Shown: positions 1 through 5,627 of the stretch, in pieces
Numbering within the stretch: position 1 is the stretch's first letter
Layout: every line of letters begins with the position of its first letter
Origin: Heteroruminococcus sp964370005
Lineage (GTDB): Bacteria > Bacillota > Clostridia > Oscillospirales > Ruminococcaceae
Assembly (NCBI GenBank): GCA_964370005.1
Contig: CAYJGR010000079.1
Coordinates: forward strand, 1-7,338
Direction of reading: 5' to 3'
DNA length: 7,338 nucleotides
Translations under genes and position numbers: made by a program
Notes under the pieces: generated by a model
The model's input: only the letters and a program-made list of their open reading frames with translations
Told to the model about the DNA's origin: nothing
The model's database searches: none

Positions 1-54
1 AGCAGCGGTCTCCAAAACCGCGTGCCGAGGGTTCAAATCCTTCTGCCCCTGCCA
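1..54 (+). tRNA. tRNA-Trp (anticodon CCA), 5' part outside the window
   Basis: This is the 3' part of a tryptophan tRNA. The anticodon stem GCGGT (5-9) pairs with ACCGC (17-21) around a seven-base loop that carries CCA at 12-14. The T arm follows (GAGGG, loop TTCAAAT, CCTTC), then the 3' acceptor strand and an encoded CCA end at 52-54. The first bases are the end of the D stem, so the acceptor 5' strand and most of the D arm lie before position 1. The tRNA-Thr gene begins only 7 bp downstream, so the two are probably processed from one transcript. Confidence 0.95.
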
Positions 55-61
55 TATATAT

Positions 62-137
62 GCTGCTATGGCTCAGGCGGCAGAGCACGTCCTTGGTAAG
101 GACGAGGTCACCAGTTCGAATCTGGTTAGCAGCTCCA
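62..137 (+). tRNA. tRNA-Thr (anticodon GGT)
   Basis: A complete 76-nt cloverleaf can be folded by eye. Acceptor strands GCTGCTA (62-68) and TAGCAGC (127-133) pair perfectly, followed by discriminator T134 and an encoded CCA (135-137). The D stem is GCTC/GAGC (71-74, 83-86). The anticodon stem is CGTCC/GGACG (88-92, 100-104), with loop TTGGTAA and anticodon GGT at 95-97. The T arm contains GTTCGAATC. It decodes ACC and ACU. The gene is the last of its transcript, because a strong terminator begins directly after the CCA. Confidence 0.97.
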
Positions 138-172
138 AAAAATCCCGACGCTAATTTGCGTCGGGATTTTTG
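138..172 (+). terminator. Intrinsic terminator of the tRNA transcript
   Basis: A perfect 10-bp stem, ATCCCGACGC (142-151) with GCGTCGGGAT (158-167), closes a six-base loop and runs into a T-tract (167-171). A-tract 138-141 can extend the stem. It starts one base after the CCA of tRNA-Thr and insulates the LytTR gene from tRNA transcription. Confidence 0.95.
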
Positions 173-201
173 TCGTCCTATAATAAAAAGCAACGATATA
201 A

Positions 202-248
202 TTACCGCTTAGCACCCCATACTTACCACATAACCCAAATACCACGAC
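202..248 (+). promoter_or_regulatory. Candidate LytTR-type direct repeats (autoregulatory operator)
   Basis: TTACCGCTTA (202-211) and TTACCACATA (223-232) match at 8 of 10 positions and start exactly 21 bp apart, two helical turns. A third related copy, ATACCACGAC, lies at 239-248. LytTR regulators typically bind two direct repeats of about 9 bp separated by about 12 bp, which fits the first pair. The array ends immediately before the candidate -35 box of the downstream LytTR gene. The assignment is inferred from spacing and position; the repeats are short and could be chance in this A/C-rich stretch. Confidence 0.4.
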
Positions 249-277
249 TTAAAATAAATTATATGCTAATCTATAAC
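249..277 (+). promoter_or_regulatory. Candidate sigma-A promoter of the LytTR/DUF3021 unit
   Basis: TTAAAA (249-254) and TATAAC (272-277) are separated by 17 bp, giving 4/6 and 5/6 matches to consensus. An overlapping extended -10 reading, TGCTAATCT (264-272), is also possible. With the first reading the transcript would start near 284, leaving a very short leader that still includes AGGAGG (285-290). The weak -35 would suit an activator-dependent promoter. Confidence 0.4.
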
Positions 278-297
278 CACAGAGAGGAGGACACAGA

Positions 298-741
298 TTG
301 AAAATCACACTTGAAGATGCAAAGAGTGAACAAATTGAAGTTATAATAAGGGGTGATATTACCGATGGTAGAATACAGCATATAGTAGCACTACTAAAAG
401 GCGGAAGTATCTCCTCGAAAATCATACTGTTCGAAGAAGCTAAGGAAATTTTGACCGACATCGGCGACATATATTATTTTGAGGTGTCAGGGCGAAAAAC
501 TATGGCGGCGACCGCTAAAAATAAATATATCTGCAAGCAGACGCTCAGCGAGATATCGGCGCTTTTTAGGGGACAGGGCATAGTTCAGGTGGGGAAAAGT
601 TTACTTCTCAACATCCATCATGTCAAATCGCTTGAGGCCGAGTTTAGCGGGAATTACGTGGTGAATTTGGCTAATGGCCACAGGCTTATTGTTTCGCGGT
701 TTTATATGAAAGATTTTAGGAAGGCGATTATGGAGGTGTAG
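298..741 (+). CDS. Stand-alone LytTR-domain transcriptional regulator
   Basis: The 147-residue cytoplasmic protein has no receiver domain. A short N-terminal segment (about 1-40) precedes a LytTR DNA-binding domain (about 42-145). Family-typical stretches are ILFEEAKEILTDIGDIYYFEV, V98-GKSLLLN-IHHVKSLE, SGNYVV and the C-terminal NGHRLIVSRFYMKDFRKA. The start is TTG298, preceded by GAGAGGAGG (282-290) at 7-nt spacing, and no better in-frame ATG lies nearby. The DUF3021 membrane gene follows three bases after the stop. This arrangement is common in Firmicutes and resembles LytTR regulatory systems such as HdrRM and BrsRM of Streptococcus mutans, where the membrane partner holds the regulator inactive. 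Regulator identity is firm; its signal and targets are unknown. Repeats upstream suggest that it controls its own promoter. Confidence 0.9.
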   Translation: MKITLEDAKSEQIEVIIRGDITDGRIQHIVALLKGGSISSKIILFEEAKEILTDIGDIYYFEVSGRKTMAATAKNKYICKQTLSEISALFRGQGIVQVGKSLLLNIHHVKSLEAEFSGNYVVNLANGHRLIVSRFYMKDFRKAIMEV

Positions 742-744
742 AAA

Positions 745-1116
745 TTGAAGGTTATAAAATATTTATCGGTGGGATTGTCCATCGGATTTGTATGCACAAC
801 TATGTTTGCGGTACTTTTTATGGGTCTAAACGATATGACAAAACAGATATTGGCATGGTTTATCGCCTCGGCGCTGTATGGCTTATCGTCTATGCTATTT
901 GAGATCAAAACCCTAAAAACGCTATGTATTAGCATCGTTCATTATGTCCTTTGCTTGACAATTACAGGTATAAATATATACCTATTCTACCAAGAGTATT
1001 TTGCAGTGGTGCTTATAAGTTTTACGGTCATATACATCATAATTTTTATTGTTATGTGGCTGGTCGATATACGTGTGACGGTGGGCATAAATAAGAAATT
1101 GAGCGAAAAGCCATAG
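745..1116 (+). CDS. DUF3021-family integral membrane protein, probable partner of the LytTR regulator
   Basis: The 123-residue protein is almost entirely hydrophobic, with four predicted membrane helices at about 6-28, 33-53, 58-80 and 86-108 and a short basic C-terminal tail. The FEIKTLK segment between helices 2 and 3 and the following IVHYVL stretch are typical of the DUF3021 family, which is usually encoded next to LytTR genes. The start is TTG745. Its ribosome site, TGGAGGTG (731-738), lies inside the last codons of the LytTR gene, so translation is probably coupled and the two products made in balance. By analogy with HdrM and BrsM it may sequester or restrain the LytTR protein at the membrane; that role is inference. 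Biochemical function is not established for the family as a whole. A terminator follows 29 bp later. Confidence 0.82.
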   Translation: MKVIKYLSVGLSIGFVCTTMFAVLFMGLNDMTKQILAWFIASALYGLSSMLFEIKTLKTLCISIVHYVLCLTITGINIYLFYQEYFAVVLISFTVIYIIIFIVMWLVDIRVTVGINKKLSEKP

Positions 1117-1144
1117 GCGATAGCCGCAATGATCAACAAACAAA

Positions 1145-1179
1145 TGTAGGCAATCCCTCGGGAGCGCCTACGTTTTTTT
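1145..1179 (+). terminator. Intrinsic terminator of the LytTR/DUF3021 unit
   Basis: GTAGGC (1146-1151) pairs with GCCTAC (1166-1171), with a small inner stem TCC/GGA, and is followed by seven T residues (1173-1179). It separates the pair from the lyase gene downstream. Confidence 0.88.
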
Positions 1180-1190
1180 ATGCTTAGAGC

Positions 1191-1218
1191 TTGCACTTAT
1201 TATAAGTTGTGTTATAGT
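1191..1218 (+). promoter_or_regulatory. Candidate promoter of the MalY/PatB-type lyase gene
   Basis: TTGCAC (1191-1196) and TATAGT (1213-1218) are spaced by 16 bp, with 5/6 matches to TATAAT and 4/6 or better to TTGACA. The transcript would begin near 1225, leaving a leader of about 34 nt with GGAGG at 1245-1249. A second TATAAT lies at 1232-1237, but its best -35 (TTGTGT, 1207-1212) is 19 bp away. An 11-bp palindrome, CTTATTATAAG (1196-1206), overlaps the spacer and could be an operator. Confidence 0.55.
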
Positions 1219-1258
1219 GTATTAGTAGCGATATAATTTTATTTGGAGGACAACCAAA

Positions 1259-2431
1259 ATGTATAATATTGCCAAAAACCTTCCTGATAGACGGGGGAGC
1301 AACAGCGTAAAATGGGACGGCATGACCAAGATGTTCGGGCGGGAGGATTTGTTACCCCTTTGGGTGGCCGATATGGATTTCCCCCTCGCCCCCTGCATCA
1401 AGGAGGCCTTGCAGCAAAAACTTGACCATGGGATATTCGGCTATCCCTTGGCCGACGAGGGGTATCACAAATCATTTATAAACTGGCAAAGGGACAACTT
1501 TGACTGTGACATAAAACGGGAATGGATACGATATGCTCCGGGCATTGTGCCGGCGCTTTATTGGTGGATTAATCTGCTTACCGAGCCAAATGATGCTTGC
1601 ATGGTGCTCACACCTGTGTACTACGTGTTTATGGACGCCATAAAGGATGTTGGCCGAAAGGTGGCCGATTGCCCCCTCACAAACGACAACAACCGTTACG
1701 GCATTGATTTTGAGGCCTTTGAGCGGTGTATAATACATAACAAAGTCAAGGTGTTTTTGCTGTGCTCCCCCCATAACCCCGTGGGGAGAGTCTGGACGCA
1801 CAGCGAGCTTAAAACCATGATGGATATATGCCAAAAGCATGGGGTGTATGTGTTATCGGATGAGATACATCAGGATATAGTCTTGGGAGAGAAAAAGCAT
1901 ATTAATACGGCAAATGTTGGGGATTATGCGGATGTTCTCATCACCATGACCTCGGCCTCTAAGACCTTTAACCTTGCGGGGTTACGTAACTCCTTTATTA
2001 TCATTCAAAGCGAGAAACTTAGAGACAAATGGGACGCATTTACAAAAAGCCTTAGGATGCCCCATGGCAATATACTTGGATATATCGCCACCCAGGCTGC
2101 CTACACCCATGGCAAACCATGGCTTGAAGAGCTAAAACAAACCATACGAGATAATGACAAGTTTGTCAGAGAGAGGCTGAGCACATCACTGCCAGAAGTA
2201 GAGTTTACACCGCTTGAGGCGACCTATCTCTCATGGATAGATCTCAAAGCCTACCTAAAACCCGAACAGATTGAGCCCGTTATGCGTGACAAGTGCAAAT
2301 TGGCAATAGACTTTGGCAAATGGTTTTTCTATAACAAACAGGATACCCATATAAGGATAAACTTGGCGACCGGCGAGGAGATTTTGGCGCAGGCAGTGGA
2401 TCGCATCACCTTGGAACTTACACAGAAGTAA
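1259..2431 (+). CDS. MalY/PatB-family PLP-dependent C-S lyase / aminotransferase
   Basis: The 390-residue protein is a fold-type I PLP enzyme of class I/II aminotransferases, closest in motif pattern to the MalY/PatB cystathionine beta-lyases. Diagnostic segments are DRRGSNSVKWD (10-20), LPLWVADMDF (32-41), FGYP (60-63), PHNPVG (171-176), LSDEIHQD (199-206), SASKTFNLAG (232-241), where Lys235 should form the Schiff base, and HIRINLA (364-370), where Arg366 should hold the substrate carboxylate. Asn173 and Asp201 should contact the cofactor. Length is normal for the family and all key residues are present. The likely reaction is beta-elimination of cystathionine or cysteine to an oxo acid, ammonia and a thiol, as in methionine synthesis or cysteine breakdown; substrate cannot be fixed from sequence. 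The start ATG has GGAGG (1245-1249) at 9-nt spacing. The gene appears to be a monocistronic unit, with no sulfur-metabolism neighbour. Confidence 0.92.
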   Translation: MYNIAKNLPDRRGSNSVKWDGMTKMFGREDLLPLWVADMDFPLAPCIKEALQQKLDHGIFGYPLADEGYHKSFINWQRDNFDCDIKREWIRYAPGIVPALYWWINLLTEPNDACMVLTPVYYVFMDAIKDVGRKVADCPLTNDNNRYGIDFEAFERCIIHNKVKVFLLCSPHNPVGRVWTHSELKTMMDICQKHGVYVLSDEIHQDIVLGEKKHINTANVGDYADVLITMTSASKTFNLAGLRNSFIIIQSEKLRDKWDAFTKSLRMPHGNILGYIATQAAYTHGKPWLEELKQTIRDNDKFVRERLSTSLPEVEFTPLEATYLSWIDLKAYLKPEQIEPVMRDKCKLAIDFGKWFFYNKQDTHIRINLATGEEILAQAVDRITLELTQK

Positions 2432-2432
2432 A

Positions 2433-2469
2433 CAAACCGCCCCTACGAGTAAATCGCGGGGGCGGTTGT
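2433..2469. terminator. Convergent hairpin between the lyase gene and yiaK
   Basis: A nine-pair stem, AACCGCCCC (2435-2443) with GGGGCGGTT (2459-2467), lies between the two facing stop codons. On the - strand the stem runs into a T-rich stretch (TTTGTTTACTT), giving a fair terminator for yiaK. On the + strand the T content after the stem is weaker. It probably serves both genes. Confidence 0.7.
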
Positions 2470-2479
2470 GGGTTATATT

Positions 2480-3493
2480 TTAAGCCAGACTACATATTTT
2501 TTCCCAGACAGCATCATCAACATTCACACCCTCGTTAATGCTTATTTCAAGGTTAGTTCGGGCACGGTCACCGGGTACTCTAATCTTGGTATTTTCATCG
2601 ATAGTATGGGCATTCTTTGCGGCATCAATGCGCTGTTGTAATGTCAAGTTAAGTGAGTCATCACCGCCGAATAGGTAGGGGTCATATGCGATAAATACCT
2701 GCGAGCAGGAGGTACAGCTGCCCTTACCGTCCCTGTCCATATCGGCGCCGCTGTATCCGCCCGACATCATGGCTGCAGCCATATCGAGCACCAAGGCCAT
2801 GCTGCTACCTTTCCAGTAGCCTGCAGGGAGCAGGCGCCTGCTTTGGATTATCTGTGCAGGGTCTTTTGTCAGCTCTCCGGCATCGTTAAAACCGCCATCA
2901 ATAGGCAGTTGGTCCTCTGCCAATCGGTATACATCAAGTTTGCCATAGGAAAATTGGCTCATGGCCATATCGAGTAGCACGGGGTTGTCACTGTGAGGTA
3001 TACCTATGCAAAATGGATTGTTCCCCACACTCACCTCATCACTACCCCACAGTGGCATACAACTTTCGGTGTTTATCCAGTTAATGCCGATAAAACCCGC
3101 CTCGGCCATCTTCTGTGCATAGGTTCCACCCCGCATCCAATGAGTGGTATTTTGCAGAGTGACACAACCTATGCCGTGATCTTTGGCCAATTGCACGGCT
3201 CTGTCAGCACAAAAAAGTGCATTAATTATACCTATACCCAAGTTGCCGTCGTATCGCTCGACAGCGCCTTTTGAGGCAATTAAGGCGGGTTTACCCTGTG
3301 GGTCGACAAGGCCTTTTGAGACATAATTGAGGAAACGAGGCACGCGGTTAAGGCCGTGACTCTCTACCCCTTGTGCGCTGGACTGCACATGAGTTTGGGC
3401 GCAGATGGTGGCATCATCGGGCGAAAGTCCTGCCCTGAGCATGGCTGTTTTTACAGTTTCAAGGGCGAGGTCGTACTCTACCTTAATCTTCAT
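2480..3493 (-). CDS. yiaK: 2,3-diketo-L-gulonate reductase (YiaK-like, Ldh2/Mdh2 family)
   Basis: The 337-residue cytoplasmic protein belongs to the Ldh2/Mdh2 NAD(P)H-dependent oxidoreductase family, which has its own fold rather than a classical Rossmann fold. It resembles E. coli YiaK throughout: ESHGLNRVPRF (44-54, with His46 the probable catalytic acid/base), HWMRGGTYA (118-126), FSYGKLDVYRLA (181-192), QLPIDGGF (195-202) and LLPAGYWKGSSM (221-232). YiaK reduces 2,3-diketo-L-gulonate to 3-dehydro-L-gulonate in breakdown of ascorbate-related sugar acids. The chosen ATG has AAAGGAG at 8-nt spacing; a longer in-frame ATG 15 codons upstream lies in the palindrome and lacks a ribosome site. 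No sugar kinase, epimerase or transporter adjoins it; instead it follows khpA on the same strand after about 117 bp. No clear promoter of its own is visible. Other Ldh2/Mdh2 substrates remain possible. Confidence 0.88.
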   Translation of the reverse strand: MKIKVEYDLALETVKTAMLRAGLSPDDATICAQTHVQSSAQGVESHGLNRVPRFLNYVSKGLVDPQGKPALIASKGAVERYDGNLGIGIINALFCADRAVQLAKDHGIGCVTLQNTTHWMRGGTYAQKMAEAGFIGINWINTESCMPLWGSDEVSVGNNPFCIGIPHSDNPVLLDMAMSQFSYGKLDVYRLAEDQLPIDGGFNDAGELTKDPAQIIQSRRLLPAGYWKGSSMALVLDMAAAMMSGGYSGADMDRDGKGSCTSCSQVFIAYDPYLFGGDDSLNLTLQQRIDAAKNAHTIDENTKIRVPGDRARTNLEISINEGVNVDDAVWEKICSLA

Positions 3494-3522
3494 TTTGAAA
3501 TCTCCTTTGCATAGGGTAATGA

Positions 3523-3587
3523 GGGGCAGACACCCCACCCAGCCATGCGTCCGAGCGGAGCGTGGTTAGAGAGGGGGTATCTGCCCC
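3523..3587. repeat. Long imperfect palindrome (65 nt) between khpA and yiaK
   Basis: The outer arms GGGGCAGACACCCC (3523-3536) and GGGGTATCTGCCCC (3574-3587) pair at 13 of 14 positions. Inside them CCATGC (3543-3548) pairs with GCGTGG (3560-3565, one G-T pair), and TCC (3550-3552) pairs with GGA (3557-3559) around loop GAGC. The whole would form one long hairpin in RNA of either strand. No U-tract follows on either strand, so it is not a standard terminator. Its GC richness and symmetry suggest a dispersed palindromic (REP-like) element or an RNA structure in the yiaK leader; copies elsewhere cannot be checked here. Confidence 0.75.
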
Positions 3588-3610
3588 GTGTGTGATACAT
3601 TGTTGTGTCG

Positions 3611-3847
3611 TTAGTCGATTTCCACGGCTGCCTTGTAACCTGCACGGCTTGCACAAGAACGAACCACAGTGCGTATGGCCTTGGCGATGCGTCCCTGCTT
3701 GCCTATGACGCGTCCCATATCGTCGGGAGCCACATGTAGATGATACACTATGTTTCCCTCCTCATTTGGCTCGCTATCCACGGTCACATTGACCGCATCT
3801 TTATCATCCACAAGACCTTTTGCAATTGCAACAATCAATTGTTCCAT
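3611..3847 (-). CDS. khpA: KhpA-type KH-domain RNA-binding protein
   Basis: The 78-residue protein is a single KH domain, the usual size for KhpA (YlqC). The RNA-binding GXXG loop is visible as GRVIGKQGR (45-53), followed by the helix IAKAIRTVVRS. In Firmicutes KhpA works with KhpB (EloR/Jag) and binds small and messenger RNAs, affecting cell division and elongation. The chosen ATG has GGGAG at 5-nt spacing; an ATG four codons upstream has no ribosome site. It follows rpsP on the same strand, its usual neighbour, but a strong terminator-like hairpin lies between them. A weak candidate promoter (AGGACA, 17 bp, TATATG; 3900 down to 3872) could drive it separately. The next gene is yiaK rather than the usual rimM. 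Confidence 0.93.
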   Translation of the reverse strand: MEQLIVAIAKGLVDDKDAVNVTVDSEPNEEGNIVYHLHVAPDDMGRVIGKQGRIAKAIRTVVRSCASRAGYKAAVEID

Positions 3848-3871
3848 GCTATCTCCCATCTGTCATAGCCA

Positions 3872-3900
3872 CATATACGACCATAACGCTTGCTTGTCCT
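3872..3900 (-). promoter_or_regulatory. Weak candidate promoter for khpA
   Basis: Read on the - strand, AGGACA (3900-3895) and TATATG (3877-3872) are 17 bp apart, each matching consensus at 4 of 6 positions. It begins right after the U-tract of the rpsP terminator. It would explain how khpA is expressed beyond that terminator, but the boxes are poor and read-through is an equal alternative. Confidence 0.25.
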
Positions 3901-3943
3901 AAAAAGCCCGATCATCCATTTGGGATGGATGCTCAGGCTTTTT
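3901..3943 (-). terminator. Strong intrinsic terminator after rpsP
   Basis: A 19-position stem with only two mismatches (C3909/A3935 and T3912/C3932) closes a five-base loop (3920-3924). The distal part is ATCCAT/ATGGAT and the base is AAAAAGCC/GGCTTTTT. On the - strand the structure ends in TTTTT, so it should stop ylxM-ffh-rpsP transcripts 12 bp after the rpsP stop. The base is symmetric, so it could also act on + strand transcripts. Confidence 0.88.
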
Positions 3944-3955
3944 GGTTTGTTCAGC

Positions 3956-4198
3956 TTAGAGGATACCCTCTTTTTTGAGGATAACCTTTACGGTATCGGT
4001 GGGCTGTGCGCCTGTGGCGAGCCACTTCTTTACCTTTTCACTATCCACTGTTACCGCACTGGGATCACGAGTGGGGTCGTAAGTACCAACCTCCTCAATG
4101 AATCTTCCGTCACGGGGATAGCGAGAATCAGCTACCACGATACGGTAGAAAGGAGCCTTCTTGGCACCCATGCGACGCAGTCTTATTTTAACGGCCAT
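3956..4198 (-). CDS. rpsP: 30S ribosomal protein S16
   Basis: The 80-residue protein is a full-length bS16. It begins MAVKIRLRRMGAKKAPFYRI and continues with VVADSRYPRDGRFIEEVGTYDP, the family signature, and ends with the conserved segment VKKWLATGAQPTDTV. S16 binds 16S rRNA early in small-subunit assembly. The start has AGGAGG at 7-nt spacing. It lies 63 bp downstream of ffh on the same strand, with no terminator between them, and is expected to share the ylxM promoter. A strong terminator follows it. Confidence 0.98.
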   Translation of the reverse strand: MAVKIRLRRMGAKKAPFYRIVVADSRYPRDGRFIEEVGTYDPTRDPSAVTVDSEKVKKWLATGAQPTDTVKVILKKEGIL

Positions 4199-4261
4199 GC
4201 TGTCACCTCCTGTACATAATTTTTATAATTTATTTATCCACGGCCTAAACCGATGAACATC

Positions 4262-5608
4262 TTAAAAGGGGAGTCCGGGCATACCACCAAATGGCATCTT
4301 ACGCCCACGTTTGCCCATTTTACCAAACTGTTTCATCATCTTTTGCATCTGTTCAAGTTGACGCAATTGACGGTTGACATCCTCTACCCGTGTGCCACTG
4401 CCTGCGGCTATACGGCGCTTGCGGGCGGGGTTTATAAGTGAGGGCTTTTCCCTCTCGGCGGGGGTCATGGAATGAATTATTGCCTCGGCTATCTTAAGCT
4501 GACGTTCGCCCTCCTCGGTTTCGGTATCGCCGATCTTGCCCGAAACACCCGGGAGCATCCCGAGTACCGATGAGAGCGGTCCCATCTTGCGCAGTTGTTG
4601 CATTTGCTCAAGCAGATCGTTAAAGTCCATACGGTTGTTCTTGAGCTTTTGCGCCATCTCGGTGGCGGATTTTTCATCGAAGTCGGCCTGCACTTTGTCT
4701 ATAAGGGTGAGCATATCGCCCATGCCCAAAATGCGGGAAGCCATACGGTCGGGATGAAATGGTTCCAAGTCTTCTATCTTCTCGCCCATACCTGCAAACT
4801 TTATGGGCTTGCCTGTGACCGCACGAACCGAGAGTGCCGCACCGCCACGGGTGTCACCATCAAGCTTTGTTAGGATAACGCCATCTATGCCCAGTGCCTC
4901 GTCAAAACTACCTGCAACATTTACAGCATCTTGGCCTGTCATGGCATCGACTACCAAAAGAATTTCATGGGGGTGTAAATCCGATTTAAGCCCCTGCAGT
5001 TCCTGCATAAGCACCTCATCGACATGCAAGCGACCGGCGGTATCTATTATCATGATGTCATTGCCGTGGTCACGGGCGTGTGATAGGGCGGATTTAGCAA
5101 TTTTGAGTGGATCAATCTGACCCATCTCAAATACCGGTACCCCTGCCTTGCCCCCCACAACCTTGAGTTGGTCTATGGCGGCGGGGCGGTAGATATCACA
5201 GGCTACAAGTAGGGGGCGCTTGCCTTGATCCTTAAAATGCTTTGCAAGCTTGCCCGAATGGGTGGTTTTACCCGAACCCTGTAGGCCACACATCATTATG
5301 ATAGTGGGGATTTTTGAGGAAAAGTTTATGCGGGAGTTTGTCCCCCCCATGAGACTTGTCATCTCGTCGTTTACAATCTTTATGACCTGCTGTGCGGGGG
5401 TTAGGCTCTCCATAACCTCGGCACCCACTGACTTTTCACCCACGGTGGCCACAAAATCCTTGGCAACTTTGTAGTTTACATCGGCTTCAAGCAGTGCCAT
5501 TCGCACTTCACGCATGGCCTCTTTTACATCGGCCTCGCTGAGTTTTCCCCTACCTTTAAGGCGTTTGAAGACGCCGGATAATTTTTGTGATAGTCCTTCA
5601 AATGCCAT
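4262..5608 (-). CDS. ffh: Signal recognition particle GTPase Ffh (SRP54)
   Basis: The 448-residue protein is complete, with the usual three parts: helical N domain (about 1-95), GTPase G domain (about 96-295) and methionine-rich M domain (about 296-448). GTPase motifs are GLQGSGKTT (108-116), DTAGRL (189-194) and TKLDGD (247-252), with the family-specific TRGGAALS after the last. In the M domain, LGMLPG (349-354) lies in the signal-binding finger loop, and a basic SRP-RNA-binding segment INPARKRRIAAGSGT (392-406) is present. The tail is rich in Met, Gly and Lys. Ffh binds signal sequences at the ribosome with SRP RNA and docks on FtsY to deliver membrane proteins. The start has AAGGAGG at 8-nt spacing, and the gene follows ylxM by 19 bp, so the two are cotranscribed. 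Confidence 0.98.
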   Translation of the reverse strand: MAFEGLSQKLSGVFKRLKGRGKLSEADVKEAMREVRMALLEADVNYKVAKDFVATVGEKSVGAEVMESLTPAQQVIKIVNDEMTSLMGGTNSRINFSSKIPTIIMMCGLQGSGKTTHSGKLAKHFKDQGKRPLLVACDIYRPAAIDQLKVVGGKAGVPVFEMGQIDPLKIAKSALSHARDHGNDIMIIDTAGRLHVDEVLMQELQGLKSDLHPHEILLVVDAMTGQDAVNVAGSFDEALGIDGVILTKLDGDTRGGAALSVRAVTGKPIKFAGMGEKIEDLEPFHPDRMASRILGMGDMLTLIDKVQADFDEKSATEMAQKLKNNRMDFNDLLEQMQQLRKMGPLSSVLGMLPGVSGKIGDTETEEGERQLKIAEAIIHSMTPAEREKPSLINPARKRRIAAGSGTRVEDVNRQLRQLEQMQKMMKQFGKMGKRGRKMPFGGMPGLPF

Positions 5609-5627
5609 GGGAAATCCCTCCTTGCTT

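Noticed and set aside
194..203. CGATATAATT shared with 1229-1238
   Set aside because: Both copies contain a TATAAT hexamer, but neither has a -35 at acceptable spacing; a 10-bp AT-rich match is easily chance.
249..470. Reading frame on the - strand opposite the LytTR gene
   Set aside because: It is a shadow of the LytTR gene in another frame, has no ribosome site, and its translation has no family character.
2993..3274. Open frame on the + strand inside yiaK
   Set aside because: It lies wholly opposite a well-supported YiaK coding sequence and has no plausible ribosome site.
3494..3538. Upstream extension of yiaK by 15 codons
   Set aside because: The added residues come from the palindrome, no ribosome site precedes that ATG, and the ATG at 3493 has AAAGGAG and matches the YiaK N-terminus.
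3890..4219. Open frame on the + strand across rpsP
   Set aside because: It begins in the rpsP terminator and runs antisense to ribosomal protein S16; the sense gene explains the openness.
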